A stretch of DNA of 64,000 bases, taken from NCBI GenBank assembly GCA_949361645.1, contig OX442430.1, positions 6,508,081-6,572,080 on the forward strand. Direction: 5' to 3'. Positions 46,822 through 57,500 of the stretch are shown here, in pieces. Each line of letters starts with the position of its first letter. Position 1 is the stretch's first letter. The stretch comes from Spongilla lacustris. Its lineage: Eukaryota > Porifera > Demospongiae > Spongillida > Spongillidae. The translations under genes were made by a program, and so were the position numbers. The notes below the pieces were generated by a model. It ran no database searches. It was given only the letters and a program-made list of their open reading frames with translations, and was not told the DNA's origin.

Positions 46822-48447
46822 TATGTTTTGCGACAACAACCGCACCCAAGATGTAGTCACAATTAATAGTGTTGTTCTGACCACGTGTGGAATGTGATTC
46901 TATTCAGAATTCATTCTTCACACCCGTAAGTGATGTGACAATTACCACATTTCCAGAATAAGATTTTTTTTTAATATATGCCTGCTCCTTATCAGTTTGT
47001 TTTGAACGCTGACCCTTCTAAGCCTAAGCTTAAGTACGCATCTATTTCGACCTTAAGTTAAAGTTAAAAATACTATACATAAAAGCCAATTTATGTATAC
47101 CATTTATTAGCAGCGATTGGGGTAGTCTAGACTTATGAAATGAAGATCCAGAGTAAAAGGTGGAGTTCATATGTCGGAGTATCTCGTACCCAGACCTATA
47201 TTATCATAGCAGCGGTTACCTTCACGGTGTTGCTGCTGTTAAAATCCATATGGATCTGGGTACGAGATTACTGCCTGAGAGAGAGGATTTTGGTAGATCC
47301 TATCGGCTACTACCCTGTCTTTAATTACGTGTCTATATCGGATGTTCTCAGCGCTAGCACAGAGGAAATGCCACGCTATAGCACTGAATAAACAACTTGA
47401 CTGAATGATTCAGTGTAGAACTGATTATGTATCAGGGCACATTGTGTTGTGTTTCATACACATGTATACCTAGATCATTACATTGCCAATGATCTCAGCT
47501 TCTGATTGTCTTTCCCATATATTTAGATAATACCTCCAGTTTTCCAGCCTTCATGAAGTCATGTCATCTGCCCAATATGGACATATTCTGCAGGGAGCTC
47601 CCAACGGTGACTACAAATTTCATTGCTGACAAGCGAGATGAAGCCAGCAGGAGGTTGCTGCATTTTCTTACGGCAGCTATACGGCCTCAGATCACATGAT
47701 GATGTGAGGCATGTGCTTGGCAGTGTTGTTTGGCGTCAAGCCCAGTCAGCTTAGCCTTAGCTATGTGGTGCAGTAGTTCTCCACTCTCTCTCTGCTCATT
47801 CAAGTGCGGCTTACATTACATCACTATATGTAGTTCAGGCTTCTGTTCATGTGCTGTTGATAACAACGTGCACCTCATCAACGTTGTTGCTATGTTCAAC
47901 AGCACATGCACATCATGAGCTCCAGACCAGAATATACCAGTAGGTAACCAGGAAAAATGCACATGTATGGTTTCCCATATTAAAGTGCCGATATGGCCAG
48001 ATCACTATAGACTGGTTGCCGGGTATAGATAGCTTCCTCACACACTGCAAAAGATTTATGCATGGCATATCAGCCAGCCCATAATGAGAGAATATGCCTT
48101 GTCTGTCTCTTCAGACAGTATAGAACAACCAATCGTTTATAAATAGTGGTTGCTTCTTTCCCCATTGCACCATACAAAAGACAAATAAAAGGGGGGGGGG
48201 GGGGGGGGGGGGGGTGGAGGGGTGTGTGTGCATAAAGACACCATGCTAAACATCAGTGTGGCCATACATATTCCACTCTCTTTGCTCTCTCATGGGTGTG
48301 GAATAGAGCAGGAAGAGATTTGGAAGTGGCTAGATGTATTTGGGTGAAAGTCCCTTACATCAATATACCACGCTTTATGACCAAAATCCTGTAGCTCTAA
48401 TACCCTCGGCATCTTAGTTGGCTGCAAGGTGAGGAAACGTTTCTTCA
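46822..48447. other. Spacer with one MITE and a poly-G run
   Basis: The MITE lies at 47177-47272. A G run of about 22 lies at 48191-48213. The 83-residue plus-strand ORF 47140-47391 is partly made of the MITE and is not accepted as a gene. Confidence 0.45.
47177..47272. mobile_element. Small MITE with TCTCGTACCCAGACC ends, copy 2
   Basis: ATCTCGTACCCAGACC at the left is mirrored by a GATCTGGGTACGAGAT right end. The interior differs from 21751-21843, so only the ends define the family. Confidence 0.7.
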
Positions 48448-48831
48448 TTAAGAGGCTGTAGTGTTAATTGGCTCTGTTGCAATACTATGGCATACTTTCA
48501 TCAAAAATGAGGCAGTGATATCTCTGATGTCATTGTGCCTAACTGTTAGAATATCACCCAGATGGCAAGTCAGATGTTCTCCACAATTGCAATGTTGAGG
48601 TACATTGGTAAGTGCCCAGTCATATCTCAGGCACAAAGCATCACGAAACTCTCCTTTTTCGAGATGGACAGGGCATGAGGAGGATGAACCTTTTTCACAA
48701 GATCGATCAAAACTGTGTTGCAACAATGGAAGTAGTATGTCTTCTGGTTTTAGTGCTAGTGACTGGTAATATTCTGATCTAATCTTCCTCTTCAGGGTTG
48801 TGAGTCTCAGTTCCTTTTCATACAACACCAA
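48448..48831 (-). pseudogene. Retroelement fragment with RT-linked Cys/His motif
   Basis: Minus-strand ORF reading FRDALCLRYDWALTNVPQHCNCGEHLTCHLGDILTVRHNDIRDITASFL. RYDW, CNCG, CxxxGD and RHNxIRD are the markers of the zinc-like segment found after the reverse transcriptase in many invertebrate retroelements. This sub-family differs from the 36596-37441 one. No reverse transcriptase is nearby, so it is a relic. Confidence 0.6.
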
Positions 48832-49611
48832 TCATGATTATTATTTTATTTTATTTTATTATAAATAACTAATGTTACATAACACACATATACTCTAACT
48901 CACTGGCTACGGCAGGCAAAGCATGCATGGGCCAGCTACATTAACACAGTCGACAGATGGCAATATAGTTCATTTAACAAAGTTGCTGATCTAATGGTAA
49001 AAAATACTATCCATATAGAACAATACAGAAAGAACACAGGTACTGCATGGATACACAGGGATACATGCACTACATACTCTACATGCTACTTGTGGTGCCC
49101 AATACAGAGGCAGCATTGCCGTGCTGTAGTTCAATGGACACTCTTTGGAGAAGGAATGAGAGGGACTGGGGATCATGTGTCATGCAATGTAGTGCAAAAA
49201 ATAATAATTAAAGATTATTATAATAAGTTTAGAATACAGACATGTTATTTTGCACTGCCACCCCCTTTCATTGGCACTGATCAGTAGTATACTCAAGCTA
49301 ATGTCCATCAAACTAATGCATTGAAACTATGCAAGTCCTATAATGAAACTACACTAATCTAAAAGCAGCAGCAATTACATATAGCCAATGGTGTCCACGT
49401 GGTTCATTCAATACAATCACCCTGTGTGCACATATACATGGCTATTAAACAAAATTCACACAAACCTCAAATCACTTCTGTAGTCATGGTGATAATTCTG
49501 AACCATGGATTAACACACTGATGACACTGATTAATAACAAATGCATAACCAAACTTAAAACTGTATGCAAATGCACCCATGTTGTAAAAGGATTTAGTAT
49601 GAGAAATTGTG
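48832..49611. other. Spacer, nothing recognised
   Basis: A (TTTTA)n-like stretch at 48838-48862, otherwise plain AT-rich DNA. Confidence 0.45.
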
Positions 49612-49890
49612 ATACTTACCCCCTGCATTGTATCCATGGCGACAAGGGATACATAGTCATGTTAAGGTGCAGTGGGAAATGCCGGTAAGTACGTACATGC
49701 TGCATTATTCATAATAGTATCCAAGGTGACAAGGAATATGTAGGCATGTTAAGGTGCAATGGAAAATGTAACATTTTAGTATCCATGGTGACAAGGAATA
49801 AGTTAGCACGTTAAGATACAATGCGAAATGTAACATCATTGATACTTACAGGCTGCATTAATTGTTCATAGTATTATCCAAGGAATATTT
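49612..49890. repeat. Degenerate tandem repeat, unit about 95 bp
   Basis: GTATCCATGGTGACAAGGAA-like words with a following ATGTTAAGGTGCAATG recur about three to four times (near 49630, 49718, 49780 and partially 49865). Confidence 0.65.
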
Positions 49891-50242
49891 TTAAAGGTGC
49901 AGTTATGAAACATCATACGTGTAAGTACCCTACATATTCTGAGTGGTCCGGATTTCTTAAAACCTTTCATTACACCTCAATGACATGCAGACAGGAGCAA
50001 TAGTGGTTAATTTCGGGTTTAGTTTGAATCAGATTGGTATACACTGTGAGATGCATAACAGTGATAGTCACCTGTACCGATCGATCTGCACTGTGCACGT
50101 GAGTTTTACATAGCCTTGCCAATATGACGTGGTAAGCATGATTGAAGAATATGACACTGACCTGCATTCATTACTTGTCCTCCGCTGAATGGGGTTCAGT
50201 GTAAAGTACTTCACACTCGCGATCGACATTGTTTTGTCGCCA

Positions 50243-50250
50243 TATAAATA
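50243..50250 (+). promoter_or_regulatory. Candidate TATA box of the metallopeptidase gene
   Basis: TATAAATA lies 82 bp before the ATG at 50332. Spacing would place the transcription start near 50275, leaving a short leader. Confidence 0.45.
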
Positions 50251-50331
50251 TACCTGTTGCATGCATATACATGTATTATTACGAGTTAGCTGCTGTGAAG
50301 TCTGCTGGACTGCGAGGGTTGCGTTACGACA

Positions 50332-52080
50332 ATGGCAGAGTCCTATTCACGAGAAGATGCTACCACAAATTTGAAGCTGTATTATCAGGAGCAAAGTCGC
50401 ATGACACTCGGCGCTAAGGAAGACGTCTTTCGTGTTCCCATTGTCGTTAATCGTCTAAGTACAAGGTATTCCTGTCGCATTGACATAGCAACTGACGAAA
50501 TCAACCAAGCCGCTCCTGGATTATGTCTGTATAAGTCTGAATCCCCTCCGAGCCCTCCTGGCAGGTATGGGTACATCAAAATCGTTGGCAAGAGTGAAAA
50601 ATGCGCGTCTACCGAGGGCAATATTTTCAAAAGCGATGTAGCAAGAATAACACTCGGCGATGACTTCAACGTTGGTATGGAAGGACGGACAATTGTTCAC
50701 GAACTTCTGCACGCTCTAGGTTTCCCCCACGAGCACTGCCGCATTGATGCACAAAAACATGTTACTAAGGAGAGTGAAAGAACCAATGATAATATCGATC
50801 CTAACGAGGGTAGCTTACCCTTGACCAGATTTGATCCACTGAGTGTCAAGGTGTGTCAGAAAAATGACGTTCTGGATTCGAAGAGAAAGCCAGACGATGA
50901 TCCGATATGGATAATCAAGGGCGATGGTTTGACATATAACACAGAGTTAAGTGAGCTCGATAAAGTCGGCCTAAACCTTTTCTTCCGTCCGTGCAAAACT
51001 GATACATACCAACCAGAGTTGAGTCCCGACAGCGGATTGTATTACTGCGGAAGACCCGTAATGAAATCAGCGGTGTTGGCGGTCAAAATACCTGCCGAAA
51101 TCTGTGGTCCTACAGTTGGACCCGACTGTCCAGCATGTCGAACAATTAAAAACGTACGTGTCCAAAAAATAAATCATAATTACGGTGAGAGGTGGCAAGG
51201 ATTGTCAGGTCTATTTTACTGTGGGAAGAGGATTGGCGTGCAACCTTCAGGTCAAGATATGTACTGTGGACCAGATAATGGACCCCAATGTCCTGAATGC
51301 GAACAACATACTTCGCAAATGACAAGAAAGCAAAGACCAAATCAGGATCGTTACTGTAGACCAGATAATGGACCCCAGCATCCTGGATATGAACAAAATA
51401 CTTCGCCAGCTGAAGTAACAATGGGTGTGCTTGACTTTATTAAGAACGTCTGGGTAGAAAGTTCAAGTCATGATGACCTCTCGGGACCAGATAATACTCC
51501 CCAATCTCCTGAATATGAACAACGTACTATGCCAACTAGAAAGAAGGGAACAACAGGTCTATATTACTGTGGGAAGTACTTTGGGGTGCAATGTCCAGGT
51601 CATGATGGCTACTGTGGACCAGATAATGGACCCCAATGTTCCGAATGTGAATCTGAACACAACACTTTGCCAAAGGAAACAGGTCTATTCGATTTTAGGG
51701 TGGGACAAGGTAATCAATCCCGATTTCCGGAATACGAACAGAATATTTCACCAACTAGAAAGAAGGGAACAACAGGTCTATATTACTGTGGGAAGTACTT
51801 TGGGGTGCAATCTCCACGTCATGATGGCTACTGTGGACCAGATAATGGACCCCAATGTCCTGAATGCAAACAAGATTGTAGTAATACTTTGCCAATGGCA
51901 GAGATAATAACAGGTCTGTTCAGCGCATGGAGGAACTTTGGGTTGGGAAGTGAGCAAAATGCTTCGCCAACTAGAACAGGTCCATATTACTGTGGGAAGT
52001 ACTTTGGCGTGCAAAGTCCGTGTCATGATGGTTACTGTGGACCAGATAATGGACCCCAATGTCCTGAATGCAGCAGATAA
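50332..52080 (+). CDS. Astacin-like zinc metallopeptidase with C-terminal Cys-rich repeats, intronless
   Basis: 582 residues in one exon. Residues about 32-222 look like an astacin/metzincin catalytic domain. The zinc site is HELLHALGFPHEH, with His123, Glu124, His127 and His133. The LSELDKVGLNLFF stretch near 207-218 corresponds to the end of the domain. The usual Met-turn (SxMHY) reads FDPLSVKVC, so the Met is missing, which may weaken or abolish catalysis. There is no signal peptide or long propeptide, unusual for astacins. Residues 235-582 hold a series of about 30-40-residue units of the form GLYYCGKYFGVQ..HDGYCGPDNGPQCPEC. Four are nearly complete, and others are degraded, having lost the Cys. 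The Cys spacing suggests a small metal- or disulfide-held module used for binding. It probably arose as a fusion followed by recent repeat expansion. Confidence 0.8.
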   Translation: MAESYSREDATTNLKLYYQEQSRMTLGAKEDVFRVPIVVNRLSTRYSCRIDIATDEINQAAPGLCLYKSESPPSPPGRYGYIKIVGKSEKCASTEGNIFKSDVARITLGDDFNVGMEGRTIVHELLHALGFPHEHCRIDAQKHVTKESERTNDNIDPNEGSLPLTRFDPLSVKVCQKNDVLDSKRKPDDDPIWIIKGDGLTYNTELSELDKVGLNLFFRPCKTDTYQPELSPDSGLYYCGRPVMKSAVLAVKIPAEICGPTVGPDCPACRTIKNVRVQKINHNYGERWQGLSGLFYCGKRIGVQPSGQDMYCGPDNGPQCPECEQHTSQMTRKQRPNQDRYCRPDNGPQHPGYEQNTSPAEVTMGVLDFIKNVWVESSSHDDLSGPDNTPQSPEYEQRTMPTRKKGTTGLYYCGKYFGVQCPGHDGYCGPDNGPQCSECESEHNTLPKETGLFDFRVGQGNQSRFPEYEQNISPTRKKGTTGLYYCGKYFGVQSPRHDGYCGPDNGPQCPECKQDCSNTLPMAEIITGLFSAWRNFGLGSEQNASPTRTGPYYCGKYFGVQSPCHDGYCGPDNGPQCPECSR

Positions 52081-52648
52081 TAGTCATATCGATAGCTACT
52101 ATACGCTATTGTCACTTCTTGGTGTCTTGAATGCCATTACACCAGGCTCAAACTTAAGGTTAGGTGTATGGTGTTTAACTAACTACAGCTATGAAGTGTT
52201 GTTGTGTAGTCGTTCATGACTGCATGGCATTTTCATTTCACTGCATGGAACGTATGATTCATCTACTGAACAAAGTTGCCAAGCACTTGGCTTAAAAGGT
52301 CTTATGTGGTCTCATCACTATTTGTGAATTCAACCAATTAGCTTCTTCTGGATACGTATAACTGTGTATTAACTAGGATTTGTATGCACTATTACAGTTT
52401 AAATTAAGTTATAGGTCTTGTGACATTTTTATAAAATAGTTTATGTAATTGCTTGCTTCTTTACTTTCTTACTCAATTATGCATGCACAATGCACTAATC
52501 AAGTAGTATTTTTTAATCCTACTCCATGCACTAATTCTATTTTTAATAATCTCGTTCCATTTTTTCTGTGCCTCATATTTTCAGTCCACATCTTAACTTG
52601 TTTACACGAACACATGTGATATCTGCACTGCGTATTACTCTGCACAGA

Positions 52649-52680
<32 letters not shown>

Positions 52681-53149
52681 ACACACACAAACACACACTG
52701 GACAACACCATTGTATTTTCCCGTACTATCCATCCTAGACTTCCATTCAAGGCACCTCTTACAAAAATAACGAAGTCGGATATGTACACATATAAGATCA
52801 GAACAGTCTAATCAGCATACTAATATTAGCAGATCAGTGTCAAAGGGGCGTTTCATTTACCTTGATGCAATCTCAACAAAGCTCAAGATAGTTCTTGGGT
52901 AATCAAGCTATATGTTGAGATTTGTGGTCTGCATATATGTATTAGTCAAACAGTCATAATATCAAATTAATTCATGTGCTTCACTAACATTATAGCTAGG
53001 CTTCGATCATGAACTGAATTTTATCATACATACCCGGAAGAAGAACCATGAGAAGGTAGAAGTTAAGAATACAATTATTACATCTATACATGTAATTATA
53101 ACTACTATCATGATACATATATACGGCGAATGTTCAAGCTGAAGTTCAC
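52081..53149. other. Spacer downstream of the metallopeptidase
   Basis: A (CA)n run at 52649-52697 and otherwise no recognised feature. Confidence 0.5.
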
Positions 53150-53164
53150 ACACCAAGACCCCTA

Positions 53165-53270
53165 ACTAGGATGGCTCGAGCAATGGACCTCGCCAAGGTG
53201 AGGTTCGTCTTGGTCATGGGTGACCTTGCTCCTTGCATACCCTGGATGCATGGCTATTCGGCGGGCCAGT
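53165..53270 (-). ncRNA. Weak U1 snRNA-like sequence, probably a relic
   Basis: On the minus strand GGCGAGG-TCCATTGC occurs in order with GGAG and ACC-ATGA upstream and AGGGGTC downstream, as in the stem-loop I-II part of U1. The 5' end that would pair with 5' splice sites, the U1-70K loop and the Sm site are not visible. It may be a U1-derived pseudogene, or chance similarity. Confidence 0.15.
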
Positions 53271-53299
53271 AGCCCAAATGTGTTGACTATCTCCTTCCC

Positions 53300-54582
53300 C
53301 CAATTAACACCAGGTCTCAACTGCTAAGGGATGACAACTCAAACATGTATATACTTATTTTAATTTTTTGTGTTTAACATGTATTGTGAGGTTTCATATA
53401 TATATATATAATTGGGACAGTTAATTTTTTCTGGATTCGAGTATGGAGTGGAGTCAAGCCCGCATTTGCTGTCGGCTATCCAAGAGTCGTCTATATAACC
53501 AAATAAACTCGCTTAAGTTGACATGTGCAGTGTCACCAATAATTATGAAACCCTATGTAAATGTATGTACCAACTGACAAGGTCATGCTGTAAGGCATCA
53601 TGGGAGGGAGCAAGGTATGCGGAGGTGGACACTCCTTCATTCAACCCATTCAGTACAAGCCACAAGGACAGACTGATTAGTAGCCTCACTGTATTCATTC
53701 AATGTTGGGTTGTCTTCTGCCATTCATTGGGTGACACCATGGCACCTGACACCTGCCATTGCAAAAATTAAATTAAATAATAAGCATATTCCTGCATGCA
53801 GTAATGACCTCTGCATGGCGTCGTACTCTCTTATTTAGTATGCAATCCTGTTAGCATCAAGGATGTGTGGGTGGGCACTGGTGGAAAGTTGCTCAAATGG
53901 TTTATGTTGATCCCAGACCCTCTAATCGCTTGCAGGAGCAGCTGGACTTGTACTGCTGCGGAAAGAGGAGGGAAATGTTACTTTTTGTGACCAGTGACTT
54001 ACTTCAGTAGTCTTGTTCCCAGACGCGTAATAAGAAGCTCTATAAGTGCAAGAGGGCCATATTTAATTGCGCTGTGAGGCTATCTTAGTAGGATAGCATT
54101 TTAGCCGGGGAACAATCAATGGAATATATAATGATACATAATGTACATGTAGGTAAATACATATATTGCATCAGTGCATATATAGTTCATGTGTTGTCGT
54201 GTGTGCACTATACCAGTATGGATATTTCTAAGGACTTTTGCCTCTCTCCATCCCCAACCTCCAATGCATACATGTACACGGTAAAACATTCATCACGTGC
54301 CATCAGACATCTAAATCAACATAACACAGGGAGCCCACACATAAAACAGCCAGCCAAACTTCAATTTTTTATGGCAACATTTCTCTAACACATGGACCCC
54401 TGCAGCCATTGATTTTCTGACTTGCAGCATCAACAGAGAATATTGTGATGTACAATGTACATGTAACAAGATGTGGGAAGAAGAAAGAAAAACAGAAATA
54501 TATTGTACAAAAAAAAAATCAGTGAAGAGAAATGACGGAGTTCAACATCAAATGATAACATATCATCAAATGTTAGGATATG
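53300..54582. other. Spacer, no gene recognised
   Basis: Short (TA)n at 53398-53411 and several ORFs under 90 codons without family resemblance. Confidence 0.4.
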
Positions 54583-57500
54583 TTAGGATATCATATCGTT
54601 TCTCAGTCTGTGGAGAATTGCTAGCCACTCCTCCTGGCCCTGAAAACACCATGTTGACACGCCCACTGGTTGAAACAAAGAGACAAAGCAATTTTATTTT
54701 TAAAGACAAGAAATATACATGCATGCCCTCATTTAATGCCCACCACATACATTTTCCAATGCTGTCCACAGTCAGCACCCTTGCAGAGAAGCTGGTGGCA
54801 TGTCCTTTGCAGTACAAGGCTAGCTGCTGATGGCACACAACCTGAGCACACAACAGACGATGTAATGTAATGATGTAATGAGTACACAAGACACAATGTA
54901 ATGATGTAATGAGTACACAACAGATGACATAATCACACAACGGAATGACGTAATATACATGTAGGTGACACACTTGTTTTTTTTTCTTCAGAAGCTACAC
55001 ACAAAGTACGTACAAGTACAAAGAATAGAATGCAAAGACCGCTATGTTCACGTACACGTACATGTAAGTGCATGTCTATGTACATGCGAAAGGTAATAGT
55101 AATCTCTATGAACAAGGGGGAGGGTGTAACAGATCTGTTACACACATGTACATGTGTATGTGGAATGGTTGTCCAGCTTATGGGATAGTGTTACAAGTTA
55201 AAAGCTCCTCTGTCAGATGACTACATTGTGGAATTACATGTACATAGGTGGATCTATATGCCACTGAATTATTTAGTAATCACACAATTAACTGTACAAT
55301 TTAAATCAACCATAATTGTGCAAATGTTACACTCCTTTTGCATTGTCCCCTTAAGTACCCCAGTGTGATAATGTTGGATACTGTGCCATATATGCATACA
55401 TGCACATGCACATATTGGTGTGTTGTTACCCACTTCATTAGCTGGTTTTACACATTTGATTGATTTTCACAAAGACTTTACTTTCTCCCCCGCTAAAGCT
55501 AAAATCACATCAAAGCCACAGCTCAGAGCACATGCATACACTGTATGTAACAAGGTGCTAGTAAACTAGAACTTCTCTCATTTGCCTACCAACTGTCAAG
55601 CTTATAGGGGGTAAGACAAAATGATAATACCGAATGGTACACTTGTACAGTCTCTACGACATAGGCACCAGAACCAGGATGGGGGTGTGGGTGGGTAGGG
55701 GTGAGGGTGTGGGTGGGATAGGGATGAGGGGTGTGGGTAGGGTGGGTGTGTGGGCTGGGTAAGGGTGGGTTATGGGTGGGGGTGTGAGATTATTAAACAT
55801 GCCCACCTCCTCCCCCTACCCATGCCCACCTCCTCCCCCTACCCATGCCCACCTCCTCCCCCTACCAGTGCACTAACCTGATATAGACCATAGCTGCAGA
55901 GTAGACCCGATAGCTTGCAGAACTCTCCGGCAGCTCTGAAATCAAAACACGGAATGACACATTGACACACTGTACATATACATGTATACGGGAAGGACTC
56001 TCTCCCCTCTTCCCCTTCCCTACTCTTCCTCTCCCTCCCCTCCCCTCCTCTTCCCTCTCTCCCTCCCTCTCCCCCTCCTTACACCTTACATAAAGTGCCC
56101 TGTGATACTCCTGTCCAGTACAATATTCAGCTCCACGATGCGATGGCTGTGGGAGTGGTCCCCTTCTGAGGTCCAGTCATTGGTGACAATCTCATCAATG
56201 CTCTCCTCTTGGGAGCTATAGTTGCTTAGTGACCAGCTGTTGCCAGCCCAACTGGCACTCTCTTGTGATGACGGCTGGGTGTGGGGACCATCTGGGGTGT
56301 GTATGGAATGTGCCTTCAAACATATTCACATTGTCATAACTAAGTACATACAGTACTATGCATACCTGCAAGTGTTACTGTACAGTTGAGTACATACACA
56401 TGTACCTGCAAGTGTTACCGAACAGTACATACCTGCATGTGTTACTGCACAGAACATACCTGCATGTGTTACTGCACAGAACATACCTGCATGTGTTACT
56501 GCACAGTACATACCTGCATGTGTTACTGTACAGTACATACCTGCATGTGTTACTGCACAGAACATACCTGCATGTGTTACTGCACAGTACATACCTGCAT
56601 GTGTTACTGTACAGAACATACCTACCTGCATGTGTTACTGTACAGAACATACCTGCATGTGTTACTGTACAGAACATACCTGCATGTGTTACTGTACAGA
56701 ACATACCTGCATGTGTTACTGTACAGAACATACCTGCATGTGTTACTGTACAGAACATACCTGCATGTGTTACTGCACAGAACATACCTGCATGTGTTAC
56801 TGCACAGTACATACCTGCATGTGTTACTGTACAGAACATACCTGCATGTGTTACTGTACAGAACATACCTGCATGTGTTACTGCACAGAACATACCTGCA
56901 TGTGTTACTGCACAGTACATACCTGCATGTGTTACTGTACAGTACATACCTGCATGTGTTACTGTACAGAACATACCTGCATGTGTTACTGTACAGAACA
57001 TACCTGCATGTGTTACTGTACAGAACATACCTGCATGTGTTACTGTACAGAACATACCTGCATGTGTTACTGTACAGAACATACCTGCATGTGTTACTGT
57101 ACAGAACATACCTGCATGTGTTACTGCACAGTACATACCTGCATGTGCAGTACATACCTGCATGTGTTACTGCACAGAACATACCTGCATGTGTTACTGT
57201 ACAGAACATACCTGCATGTGTTACTGCACAGTACATACCTGCATGTGTTACTGCACAGTACATACCTGCATGTGTTACTGCACAGAACATACCTGCATGT
57301 GTTACTGTACAGTACATACCTGCATGTGTTACTGTACAGAACATACCTGCATGTGTTACTGTACAGTATATACATAACAGTCTTCGATTACAAGATTTCA
57401 AGGCGATTGCAAAACATGGCTATGTATAATTTGCTACTAACATTCAATTGCATCTATAAATATAGCAGTCAAACAATGACCAAATCCAACATGCCCTCAC

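Noticed and set aside
47140..47391. 83-residue membrane-like ORF
   Set aside because: Its middle is the MITE at 47177-47272; no independent support.
56360..57370. CRISPR-like array
   Set aside because: Units are contiguous with no unique spacers; it is a eukaryotic minisatellite.
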